Positions 9,834 to 21,550 of a stretch of 64,000 nt of DNA are shown piece after piece. This DNA is from Lucifuga dentata (Eukaryota > Chordata > Actinopteri > Ophidiiformes > Bythitidae). The DNA is taken from the NCBI GenBank assembly GCA_014773175.1, contig VXCM01001257.1, positions 62,001 to 126,000 of the forward strand, in the 5' to 3' direction. Numbering within the stretch: position 1 is the first letter of the stretch; each line of letters starts with the position of its first letter. The notes under the pieces are model-generated. The model searched no databases and had not been told where the DNA came from. It was given only the letters and a program-made list of their open reading frames with translations. The translations under genes and the position numbers were made by a program.

Positions 9834-12800
9834 TTACAATTTTGGCAGCCTGTGTGTGTGTTCTGTAGTCCAGTCTGTGTCGTCCCAACTCCATGACATG
9901 TTTTCAGCGTCTGCGTCAGCTTCTTCTACGTCGTCACATGTTTCTGTTTTCAAAGCAGAAGCTGCTTCATTATTACTGGAGTTCTCCTCAGATGGAAGTG
10001 GCAAATTGTTCCCGACTCCAATTTTAGTTTCACCATCTGCATCATTCAGAGAGTCCAGCAGGTCTGAAATATCAGGGATATCCCAACCGTCTCCCTCCTC
10101 CTCCTCTCCGTGCTCTGTTCCCTCTCTCACCTCTCCACCTGCCTGAAAACAGGTTCCGTCCTGGCTACGTTTGAGGTTTTGCGTCTGGGTTTCCTCCTCG
10201 TTGGGGGTTTGTACACGACTGTCCACTGTCTCCTTTGTTATTGTTACAGACTGAAGCGGAGCAATGGAAGCTCCTGAGACTTCTTTAGTGGGCATCCCTA
10301 CTGCCACCAAGATGGTGTCCATCTGACGCATGTAGTCCAAGTGACCTTTGACCTGGAAAGTAGGAACATGGTTTAAATGTCTGACTAAATGAGAGGTGCA
10401 TATTTCTTTGTAAATTACTGTGTTTAAACTGTATTTCATTTTTAAGAAATCACTGCTTTGTATGATTCTGTTCCTTTAATGATATTGTTTGACAGTTTCT
10501 CCATGTTAAAAATCTCAACAGTACAAAGTGAAAGCTTCGTATTTATTAAGTATTGAACTTGATTTGTAGATTTATGTGGTAGCAGAAAGGCATTGCTGTG
10601 AGCTGAGATGAAACCAGCAATAGCCTTACTATACATTACATTATTTAACCTTATGCCATTTAAATAATGCAATCATCTCTTCTGGTGTTTGATATTTAAT
10701 AATACTGCATCACAAAAATTATCTCATTGTAATATTTTATTTAAAGTCATTAAACCAATTTCCTTAAAAAAAAGCTCCAGCTGGCTGTTTGTTTCATCAC
10801 TATGGAAAGAATAAAGTAAGCTTCAGACAGAGAGCCTGGTGCACGCTAAATACGGCACCATGCAGACTTCGATACAGACAGGCTCCGAAACAGACTGTTT
10901 GTCCTGGCATTTATGGTCGTCGGGCTTTCATGATGACCACGCATGACAACAGACCAGGTTTTGCCTCTGTTGTATGTGCTTCGCTAATTGTGAGAGCCAG
11001 GACAATCATCGGCTGGATCCCCACTTCTTCTTTCTAGCCTTGACGTATTGGTCACGTAGAAAGTTAGATGTTTCTTTAAAGCTCACGTGTACTTAAACAA
11101 CCATCCGTTAAGGAAACATTTACGGCTCTCATCATCTCATGAACAATAAAAATCTGACTCACCACCGAGGAAAGATCCACGTTGATTATGCGCCGATCCT
11201 GAACGTTGATTGGCTGTAGCCCAGCAACAGACAGCTGGGCAGCTGAGCTTCGGTACAGGAACCCCAGGAGCCAGTCCCCTCTGACAGGTGTACAAAAATC
11301 ATTGGTCAAAAATCATGGTTACAAAAATCATTACAATACTTAACTTAAAAATCTTGCAGTCAAAACAGCACTTTTTAAATACATTTAACTACTTTATATT
11401 GAAAAAAACCTCCACATTTTCCCCGATTTTCCCAGCAGGTCCACAATGACTAAATGACTCCTTACCTGCAGTATCCGTTCACTATTTTGCCAGCCACGAC
11501 CCTTGCTATTCTCTCCCAGGCCTTTTCTGAGCCATCCACAGGGGCCCCCAGGAGCACCACATCCTCCACTACCCCTTCACTACCTGATGAAGGAATGAAG
11601 GAAAAACAGCACAGACTCAACAGCTTTATAATAGCTGAAAAGAAACATGCATATAAGTAATTAATTGAGTGTGAAGCTGAATTGATGAAACAAGAAAAAA
11701 GATTTCAATGCATATTATAACCATCATCTTAACAATTCTGTTTTGTTTGATTGTTAAATCATTTTTATTCAAAGGTATTTCCTCACCCTCACAAACCAGA
11801 AACCCTGCAAATCGAGTATGTTGAAAATTAAGTTGATTTGACGATATTGCAGTCTTACAGAAAGTTTGCAGTATAACAGGTCTGCAAGAGTGAATCTAAT
11901 GAAATACTCCTGTAATGTCTTGTCACAGAAATTATGTTTAAAAAGAGTTTGTACCTTGATCATTGGCGAGTTCCTGTAGACAGAAGTAGATAACTCTGGC
12001 CCCAAGACTGAAGCCTATGAGACTGACAGGACGCTTCCCCTTCAATTACACAAAGATGGAGACAAGATGCCCAAATTTTACACATTTTCAGCTATATTTT
12101 ACATAATTCAGGAATGAAACTACCATTAAAGATGCCAACCAGGTTGCTGCAGTAAAGTATGCATAGAGAGGTAGAAGATAACACAGAAATACCTGCTGTC
12201 TGCTCCTTAAAACCTGCGCCAGGTGTTTCCCAACTTCAGCTGAGCGGCTCAGACAAACACACCAGGGGTTGTCGATGACGCTGGCTGCTGCCAGCAGAGA
12301 CGCAGGCCACGTCAGAGCTGTTATGATGCCTGGACAGCGTAAATGTGTACAAAGCAACAACACCAAGCTTCATTACAACTATACCACAAAGTCCAGATAA
12401 GGCAGCTGTGATCATTTGACAGATATTCGTTCTTATCAGGTATCAGAATGAGCTTTGGTTTTGCTCAGCAACAGCATTAATGAATGTTTTTTTCCTCATC
12501 TGATATTAGATGAGTCAAGTGCCAAACAGAAATGATGTTGTCAGACACAGATCTGTGAAGATCGGGTCACTCTTGGATCCATGAAACAGACTGGACTCGT
12601 ACCTGAGAGGACTGTGTACTTGAGAGCCTCCTGGGCCACCATGCTGACCAGCCCATCCAGCAGCAAGGCCATGGCTGAGCCCAGATCCCTGAGGAAACGG
12701 GACTCCCACACCAGACAGTACTGTTCCCCGCACTCCCCCAGGCTGCACCACGGAGCCTGGAACGAACCTGAAACGTAGCGGCGGTGCTTGGGAATANCTC

Positions 12801-15800
12801 CCCCAGGCTGCACCACGGAGCCTGGAACGAACCTGAAACGTAGCGGCGGTGCTTGGGAATAAAGTCGTTCATTGCATTTGAGGAGGAGACCAAGTACCAC
12901 TTCCATCTGAAGTGTTTTGCAGCCATTGTATCTTAAGGGTATCTGAAGAGTTGTACCTGAAGGTAGCTTTGGTAGAGCGCTGCCATTACAATGTTTTATT
13001 TTAAAAGCACAACCTAAGTGGCTTGCATGCATAAAGTCAGGAGAACACTCTAGAACATTATGTACATGCTTTTTGCTGCAGCTTGTGCCTTTGTGATCAT
13101 GCTGTCATTGATTGATTAATTCATTGTCATTGATTTTTGTTCAGTGTGTAATCTGGCACAAAGGTAAATGTAAAATACATACAACACTTGCAGTACTATC
13201 ATGCACTGTCCTATAATAACTATTTTCCTGTCCTCTTTTTCTCAGGTAACACACTCAGCACACACTCAATAGGCAGATTTCAGGCTGGATCTTGACCAAT
13301 TTCATCCAGAACAGGAACAAAAATTGCCTGGCAACCTGACCTGGACTGTTTGTGATATATTGCTGTCCTGTCCTTGTCTTTTTTTCAGCTTCAAGTAGCT
13401 GCAATGTGCAAGCTTGTTGTTTTTAGGTAGGAGCTCATATTAAAATGCTGAAATTGCAGGTTCAAAAAAAAAAAAAAAAAANAAAAAAAAAAAAAAAAAG
13501 TTTATTTGATCTTTTACTATAGTTTAAGGACCCTGTTACACAAAAAAGTGTCTTTTTTCCATTAATTTCCAGGAATTTTTGGAACGTAAGTATCACTCAC
13601 TTAATCCACTGTTCCTGGACCTCTGACACTGTGGAAATTTGGTAATTGGACCTCTAAGACTTACCTTGTTTTATAATTTACTGTAGCTTGTTTAAGATGT
13701 TTATGATGTCATTTCAGCATGTCGTTGAAATCATTATCATGAAAAGTTCAAGAATAACTGTTTAGCCCTGCATCACTGAAAAACCAAAGACAACTGTCCT
13801 TTGAAAATTAGTCTTCTTTAGATGCAGAGATTTTAAACTGATATAAAAGACAAATCTTTTCAAGCTAGAAAATTTCATAATGATATTTCTGTTAAAAAAT
13901 GAGCTAAGTTATTCAGGTACTGACTCACCTGTAACCAGTAAGGTGCCAAAACAGAAGTGAGAGTGATTCAGTGTAAAGTAAGCCTGATAAAAATGTTTGT
14001 CCTTGCATGTGCGGCGTAGCTTTGAGGTAAAGTTCAAGTGTTACCATATTATGACGTCTCTAGATTAACATATCTAAATGAAAGATATTACTAGCTTAAT
14101 GAAAAGTAATTGTGTGCAAAAAGTTGAATAATATGTAAACTGCGCTCGTGTGGTTTTAGCGAGGCAGCAGAAGTCAGACTGACTGTATTTGCCGCTGCAG
14201 AGCCAGCCGGTCACCGCCACGGTCAGGTGAAGATGCTTCCCGGAGCTCAACGGCAGAAATTCAAACTCCTCTATTGCTCCAACACACTTATTCATCTTAT
14301 AGCCTGGAGAGACAAAGTACGGAAATAAAAGAAAGGTAGAAAAGACTTATCAATGAAGAGGTTCAGTGTGTTTATAGACTTACGACACTCAGATTTTTGT
14401 CTGTATTGCAATATTGTGGATCCAGAATGTACATGACTCATTGCTTAATCAGTGCACAATGCTTATTTTGATCATAAGACAATATCTATGTGCTTGAACA
14501 ACTTGATTTACAATTGCATAATCTAGGTCTGTTACTCGGAGGACACCAACATCAATTTATGCTGATTTCGATCTGATTATGGTGTTGATATGACATCTTT
14601 TCACTGCCTTATTCAGGGGAGAATCAAAGTTTTTAACGCACATGTAAACCCTGATTGAGAAGAAAATTAGGAAGCGCAGCAAAAATATGTATTTTTCAAG
14701 TTCGGTCATCACACTTTTGAAAATGGAAACTTCTCAGCATCCGCTGCTCTTACCAGTCAGTCCTGCACCTGCAGCTCCAAACAGGGAGGCCATGATGGCG
14801 ATGCCCGTGGCTGAACCCAGAGCTGCAGCGCCTCCAGCCCCCAGCACAGCACCGGCCCCGGCTGCCACCAGAGGTGCTGCCAGCCCACCTGTCACACCTG
14901 GCAAAGGCACAAACGCTACTGTCACATAAAAGAAACCAAATACTGGCATTTAGTGTCAGTATCTATAGCAGACTTATAAACCAAAGCCTAAAATACAGCT
15001 CTCGAATGTGTGTATGTTTTATCAGACAATAACAATCACCAATCACGGTTCCTCCGCCCACAGTGGCTAGTCCAATGAGGAGGTAGCGTCGTAGCTTTCG
15101 TCCTCTCTCTTTCCTCCGCCGGCGAGTCGACTCCTCTCTAATGGACACAGAGTGAGACAGATAAAATCTAACTATAAAGGCAGAAATCTCTGTCTGTGGC
15201 ACCATTAGCTCTAGAACTCAGCACTGTATGAAGTTGAAATTCAGCAGGTTTATTGCTCAGGACCCAAGGACATGCAGTGTCACGTGTGAAGTTGTTTGGA
15301 TGAGCAATTCTCGAATTGAGCTGTGCTGGTAAAAAGTAGGGGCAGGATACACTCCAGAAGCGGTAGCATATGCTCTGTTCCAGTGCCACAGTCTCAGCTG
15401 ACCCCAAACAGCAAACAAAGCTAGCTAACGAGGACATGCAGAACAAAATTACGACAGGCTGCGGTGCACACCATAAAGTCTGGCCCGTTCCGCACATGCA
15501 CGTTTTGAACGGACGCTGCACTAGTAGTCTAAACATCCCACAGCTGCAAAAATAAAAATGCACAAATAACCTCCAAGAGTGATTTCTGGAAATAAAGACT
15601 GGCTTTGTTTATGCCACCGAATGCTACCATTGCTACCATTTTGGATACAACAGTGACAGTCATGCCATGCTCACTGTGTTGATGAAACAGCACCACAGAA
15701 GTTTAAGAGGCAAAAAAAAAAAAAAAAANAAAAAAAAAAAAAAAAGAGAGGACACTCATTAGATTGCATATCTCCACAAAGACAAAACAAGCTGAAATAG

Positions 15801-18508
15801 AATTTGTGTTGTTCTAATAATAATATACTGGCCTAAAGAGAAAGAAACAGTTATAATAAAAAATGTATTTTTTTCTGCATCCATCTCTACAACTATTAAA
15901 GATATTTCACTATTAAACTATTAAAGATAAGGAACTTTAATATTTTAATAATGACAAATGTACCTTTCAGGACCAATCAGGACCAATTGCCCTAATTGGT
16001 CCTGATCCAGATAGTCTATCATGGGATAAATATGCCTGACTTTGTTCATTGGCACTGATTATTTTGAAGAAATAATGAAAATACTGAAAAACATTAAAAT
16101 GGAAATGTCACAAGTTACAAAATCATTTTAAAAATTCCCCGTGGATCCAGCCAAATTCATCGATCATCCACCCATCCGTCCATAGCTTACTCGCTCTCCT
16201 CTCCTCCTTGCGTCAGCCTTTCTCCCAGGGTTTCCTCAAACTCCTCCAGCTGCTGTGGACAGACTCGGAGCAGACAGCTGACATGGCGGATCAGAACCCG
16301 GGATCTGGCATCATACTGGCCTGGCCAGGAAAGAACAGGACGGTTTTGAGGTAACAGGATTATATGAATTTACACCAAAGTTCATAGAAAAAAAAGCCAT
16401 TAATTCCCAAATCATTCTTACCATCTTTGACAGAAAAAGACACCAGATCCTGAAATATTGACAGACACAAAATGATAAAACAGATTATGTAATTACGACA
16501 TTTCAGAGTTCAGACAAAGAAAACAAGGCTTAATTCTTCTTGATCTGACCCTAACCCTCACCTGCTGTAACGCAGCAATGACAAGCCACGACATAATTTT
16601 CATTGAATAATGCTTGTTAGATAAAGCAAAATTATATTTAACAATGCACTTCTGCATGCCTGGATACTTGTGCAAATGTATGGCTTTCTGCAGATGTGTT
16701 CATGTGAATGTATTGCATATTCTGCACATTCTGTACACATTACAATTAATTCAAAGGCAATAAATAAATTATTTATTTATTATTTATATTTGCTGTTGCA
16801 ACTACTCTATTTTACCAAAGGGAGCATTAATTTTTAGTTCCATCTAATCTTACATTAGAGTGAGACTTACCTGTATGATGGGGGTTGCCCCTGTAGCTAG
16901 GAGTGGTTCAGCCTGTAGGATGGAGAGGAAGGTATCAGAGCCCTCAAAGCCCAGGCCTGACAAGAAGGCATCCATGACCGGCATGACCGATTCATCCAGG
17001 TCCAGCCAGCGTACCAAACCCTGCAGATACTGGTCCCTGAACACACTGAGAAACAAACAACACCCACTAAATGACAGCTTAGGTAAATTTATAATATGTC
17101 AAAACTCAACCTTTAAAAACTGCTGCATGTCCAGTGCTGCACTGGCACCATCAGGCAAAGTGACCCAATTCTGATTTTTGCTCATCTCAACTAAACACTT
17201 GCGGGAGTTTTCGGACCGACATGTCAGACAGCACTCTCTACCATACATTAAAACGCCAAATGAGGGATTATCTGTTATAAGAATGGTGTTCCATCCCTCC
17301 AGTGGAGTTCCACGTTCTATGCTGACACTTTGTTTGTTTTTCCTTTAATTTGTCACCCAATCTGTACATCAGATGTCAACACAGAATTCTCACATTATCC
17401 CTTGTGATCTTGTTACCTGTTTTCAGGTCCAGTGAACAACTGGCCCAGAGAAACTCCACACAAAGCAGCATAGGCAAAGCGGCCTGGTTCAGTCAGCTGC
17501 CTGCTGATTATTTCCTCTGGGCTCTGGTCACATGGGGCATGGTGTGGTGTCCCTGCCCCCCCTGGGTCTAAGGTAATAAGTACACAAAGTTTGATGATTA
17601 ACTTAAAGGCAGCAGTTTTATTCAATCCAGTAAAATCTGTACGGCACACAAAAATACATGCCAAACATACATAGAACCTTCACGGACATGCAACTTTTAT
17701 TTGGAAACGTATAAGAACATTAAAGCAATTTACTTTCTATTGTTCACTGAAGAACCAAACTCCTTAAAAATGTGATAGCTGAGGGTTTTTTGCTTGTCAT
17801 CAAACTTCTTTGGAAGAACAACAGACTGCATTTTCTTTACAGTCATTAAGCATTAGACTGTATGTAGTCTTCATATACAATCTATGAGTATAATATAACG
17901 CCTTCTACGAGAAGCACCTTTAAATAAAGTTATATTAAGCAATTTAAAAACTTCTCAGGTAAATGTGGACCAGTAAAAAGCTGTTATTGTGCTGATATAA
18001 AGTACTGTTTTGTGAATTATCTACATGCCGAAATGATCAGAAAATCAAATAACTTATAAAGAGTATTAAGTCATGTTCTAAAAGATATTTTATTGTTACT
18101 AGCCGGAAAATTAGCTTTACACTGACAGATTTTTATTGCAATTTGGTGTTCCGTTCTCGCCTAGCAAAGATTTCAATAAATCAACACTGAGCTTCAAATA
18201 ATTTCTCAAATGAACAGAGACAAATTTAAATTAGAGGCTGATAACGGCAGAAATAAATCCAAATTATTTTAGCCTCTTTACTTTTAATTAAAGTTTAAAA
18301 GTTTGACAATACAACAAACCATTCCTTGTCTCATCAACATTAGCTGCAACAGCTGGCTGGCTAGCTAACAGTTTACAGTTTTGTTGAAACTTTTCGTGAA
18401 GTTGTTAATAACTTCATGATATATATTCATAAATTGGCGAAAATACAATAAAAGTTACGTGTTACCTGGAGTAAAACTTATACCCGTACTATTCCGCTTT
18501 TCCTCCAT
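9834..18508 (-). CDS. tmco4: Transmembrane and coiled-coil domain-containing protein 4 (DUF726), 14 coding exons
   Basis: Coding exons in transcript order: 18508-18466, 17567-17417, 17045-16871, 16449-16422, 16320-16191, 15137-15040, 14897-14754, 14303-14184, 12767-12603, 12329-12193, 12039-11955, 11583-11466, 11280-11163, 10352-9834. Phases join without a break to about 676 residues (human ~634). Recognised by strong matches to human TMCO4 such as RFAYAALCG, YLLIGLATVGGGTVIG, QEALKYTVLSG and VIDNPW. A long Gly/Ala-rich hydrophobic stretch (about 194-256) forms the membrane segment. GFSLG at 406-410 is the nucleophile elbow of an alpha/beta hydrolase fold, with S408 as candidate nucleophile. 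The exact reaction in vertebrates is not established. The C-terminal exon ends in a poorly conserved acidic, Ser-rich tail. Exon 4 is only 28 bases. Exon 9 carries an assembly duplication. An alternative acceptor for exon 12 would remove three residues. Confidence 0.95.
10353..11162 (-). other. TMCO4 last intron
   Basis: Intron between the exons at 11163-11280 and 9834-10352. No other gene is seen. The plus-strand frame at 10789-11037 has no recognisable homology. Confidence 0.6.
12733..12861. repeat. 64-bp duplication around an N across the TMCO4 exon 9 acceptor
   Basis: Bases 12733-12796 are repeated exactly at 12798-12861 with a single N at 12797. The unit holds 35 coding bases of exon 9, its splice acceptor and 29 intron bases. 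In the true genome the unit is probably present once. The duplicate supplies a second, false acceptor. Confidence 0.88.
12768..14183 (-). other. TMCO4 intron 8
   Basis: This intron holds the duplicated N join at its exon 9 end and a homopolymer A tract with an N at 13482 (about 13464-13499). Nothing else was recognised. Confidence 0.6.
15138..16190 (-). other. TMCO4 intron 5 with poly-A gap and a short hairpin
   Basis: It contains a poly-A tract with an N at 15729 and a 13-bp perfect inverted repeat, ATCAGGACCAATT at 15976-15988 against 15994-16006, with a 5-base loop. The plus-strand frame 15370-15555 and the minus-strand frame 15168-15563 have no recognised homology. Confidence 0.6.
17568..18465 (-). 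other. TMCO4 intron 1
   Basis: AT-rich intron between the 43-base first coding exon and exon 2. The donor is GTAAC after CCAG at 18466 and the acceptor is CCTTAG next to 17567. No other feature was recognised. Confidence 0.6.
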
Positions 18509-19059
18509 TGCTATGAAATGTCACGTCTAAGCTTTTGCTGCCTTCAGTGTTCCTCCAAAACTCGCCAATCTGAAAGTTACACTCAATAAAATAAGACTTT
18601 TCGCCCATTCAAACTATTTCGAGCATTCAAAATATTCCAGATATTTTTAAGATTTGTTAGTATAACTGCTGATGTAGCAAAAGCAGCCGTTGTTTATGTT
18701 TTATTTTTATATTACCTTGCACAGTATTACTCGGTGATACAGCTACATGAAGACACGAAATGCACGATGACTTACAAATATTTGAAGACATAATACATTT
18801 ACATGTTGTATACACTAGATCTACCATCCAATAACAGCACAACTTGTAAAACAGAATTTTCTAAGTCATTATTAAAACACGTTGAGTCGTTTGTGTTATG
18901 AAATATTCCAACAGTCCTTGAAAGCATCTTGTATTTGCAACTTTTTTGTGACGTAACTTCCACGTACGCTTTTTGGGACATTCAAGCTTATTCAAGATTG
19001 AAATATTTGGATAAACTATCTTTAGAGAAATTATTAACCATTTTGTACCCATTTTGTAC

Positions 19060-19097
19060 CAAAATCACATTATGTGACAGCACATAATGTGATTTTG
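19060..19097. repeat. Perfect 17-bp inverted repeat, 4-base loop
   Basis: CAAAATCACATTATGTG at 19060-19076 is followed by ACAG and by its exact reverse complement at 19081-19097. It resembles the tips of a small inverted-repeat transposon. Confidence 0.8.
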
Positions 19098-19630
19098 AGC
19101 GATCTCTAGATTTTTATAACAGTCAAAGATCACAAAGGAGATATTCAATGTATGACACAGCTTTTTATCGAGGTAATACCACTACTGACCACTAGGTGTA
19201 AGTGTAACATATTTTGATGAAGATTTTCAGTCTTTCAGGCGGGGATGAAAACTGAGTCAAGTCAACAGGATTCAAGTTTTCTGTAATAAAAAAAAACATT
19301 TTATAATAATGTAACATAAATTATGGCTATGCTAGTTAGCTTCGATGAACACTGACTTCTCCACAACCTCCAAAATAAATATTATAGCCAGTGACTTCAA
19401 TTATCTAAATGTTTATTCTTTTTATATTATACATTTATTCCTGTCCATGGAATAACAATGCATTCACTTATGCTTTATATTAATTTGCTTTCTATTCACA
19501 CATAGTTCAGCTGCTTCAGATTTTTTTAAACTAATTAATTTATTTATATAGCACTTTTCAAAACAAAGGTTACAAAATGCTTTACACAGTGCCATATATA
19601 AAAGACCAATAGAATTTTAAAAAATTTATA

Positions 19631-19631
19631 A

Positions 19632-19667
<36 letters not shown>

Positions 19668-19699
19668 GAGAAGAAGAAGAAGAAGAAGAAGAAGAAGAA
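19631..19699. repeat. AAT microsatellite followed by AAG microsatellite
   Basis: About eleven AAT units (19631-19664) are followed by about ten AAG units (19669-19699). Confidence 0.9.
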
Positions 19700-20604
19700 T
19701 TTAAATCTTTAAATAAACAAAATTACTCAAAAAACTGAATCAATCTATGGTGAGTAAAGGAAGAATACAAGTCCCATAAGTGCATAAAGGGCACATTTCA
19801 GACATAAAAGGCGGGTACAGATCACACAAAAGCCTAATTTTTAATGAGGTCTGTCTGCCACTATCAGAATGCCTGTTTGGCTGCTCAGACAATCAGCTTT
19901 AGGGTAGGCAGAGAAAGCAGCTTCAGTCCAGGACACAGTCCAAGGAAACAAATTGGAATCATTTGATCTGTGGTTGCCAGTGGCTGTGGATGCAACAGAA
20001 AACTCCCTTGTTCAGTAGTTTGCAGAGAATAAATGGACCGAGAATAAATGGCACAGGGTCATAAGCATAGAGAGAAATGAGTAAGAGAGACTTACAAAAG
20101 AGAATGTCCAGTAAATAATGAGGAATGGATGGCATTTATTGGGATTCTGTGATGATGTTGTTTATGTGGAAGGTCTGATTCCCAGAAATGATGTACTGTA
20201 ATAAACTTAGAAATGACATCTGAACAGATTTCAGTGATATATCATATTTTCAGCCTGGAATCACAGCACAAGAACTTATTTCTAGAATCACCACGATGCG
20301 CAAGCATTCAGAGGCAGAAACCAGTGTCTCCACCCACAGCAGCTCCGCAGGCCAGAATGCCACACAGCCACATTTGTGGTTTGAGTAAAGGATGAAGGTC
20401 AGTCTGAGAAATGCAGGAAATGACCAGATAAAGCACAAGAAAAAAGCAGATACATCAGGAAAATAAACAAACCAAGAATAGCCTAACTCCTGGAGTGAAC
20501 GTTAACAGTGATATGTGTATCTCAGGGTGAAGGTTAGTGTGATTTGTGTGATTAAATGTATGGCAACGTGTCCTTAAAGCAACCGCAACAGTTTGAGTCA
20601 ACAT

Positions 20605-21245
20605 TTATTACCTCCGCTAAGAAGCAATAAACCAATCACATCTGTTTTGGTTGGTTTATTGGTTTGTTTATTAGCAAGATTCCTCAAAAAGTTCTGATGA
20701 TGAAACTTTGTGCAAGGGTGTGGCACAACCCAGGGAAGAACTCACTTTATTTGGGTCTGGATCCAGATCCAGGGGCAGATCCACAAATTTATTCAAGATT
20801 TCTTAATACCATTTTGAGGGGGTATTTCTGATATTTTCTTTTGTCAACTTCTGCAAAAATAATACACTAATGTCAATTTAAAAAAAGAAAAAAATCAGGT
20901 ATATTTCCCCCATGATAGGCTATCAATAGGTCCAGATCTTGATAAGGATCTGGATCTGGTGGAGTATAATACGTGCTTGGATGAGGGCACATTAATGGAA
21001 TTGATAAATAGGGCGGAAACTTGAAACAACCATTAATATATAGCTGAGATGATGCTGATTCAGTAGCATGTAAAACTGTTTTGATATACAATATATTTAA
21101 TAGTTCCAGAGCTATACCTAGAAAAACATTCTGCTTATTATAGTCATTATTTTCTCTCTTTAATCCAGAATATTATCAGAAAAAGACAGATGTGATCTAG
21201 GCTTGTCTGCCTTGGAGGAGGTATGAGTTCTAATGAGTCCCTGTC
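20605..21245 (+). repeat. Dispersed teleost repeat (RTE/SINE-like, family not fixed)
   Basis: The block runs from ACCTCCGCTAAGAAG to GGAGGAGGTATGAG and holds CTCAAAAAGTTCTGATGATG, GGGAAGAACTC, and repeated GGATCCAGATCC-like words. I recognise this word order from repeats scattered through fish genomes. Part of it recurs in inverse at about 28545-28650. No coding capacity remains. Confidence 0.5.
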
Positions 21246-21449
21246 TAACTTTCATTTGTGCTGATTTTTCACCAGAATCTTCTGTTCTGATATAGGCCAT
21301 ATGATCTATAAATCTATAGGTCTATTTGTAACTTTTGTTTAGACATGTCCAGCTGATGTGTCTGTTTCTCCTTGACTCTCTTCCCATCTCCTTCATCAGC
21401 TTCCACTTATATACTTGGCACCCGTCACCTTTCCCTTCGTGCATTCCAG

Positions 21450-21550
21450 CCTGGATTCTCTACAATGACAAGAAAGTAAAGGCAAACACCGGAAAACTGA
21501 GCAGAGATGGATTCAACTTCCACCAGGCCTCCAAACAGAAGGACTGTTAG
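21450..21550 (+). pseudogene. Short coding-like stretch resembling the end of a ubiquitin-specific protease
   Basis: After a plausible acceptor (CATTCCAG at 21442-21449), 32 codons run to a TAG: WILYNDKKV, then a Lys-rich stretch, ending HQASKQKDC. The W-I-x-Y-N-D-x-K-V pattern resembles the C-terminal end of the USP5/USP13 catalytic domain. No upstream exon with the rest of such a domain was found. It may be an exon relic, a pseudogene fragment or chance. Confidence 0.25.

Noticed and set aside
9856..10146. 96-codon plus-strand frame
   Set aside because: It is the antisense shadow of the Ser- and Glu-rich TMCO4 last exon, whose sense strand continues the conserved protein.
12515..13032. Several minus-strand frames around TMCO4 exon 9
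   Set aside because: They read through introns, alternative frames and the N duplication. Only 12603-12767 in one frame matches TMCO4.
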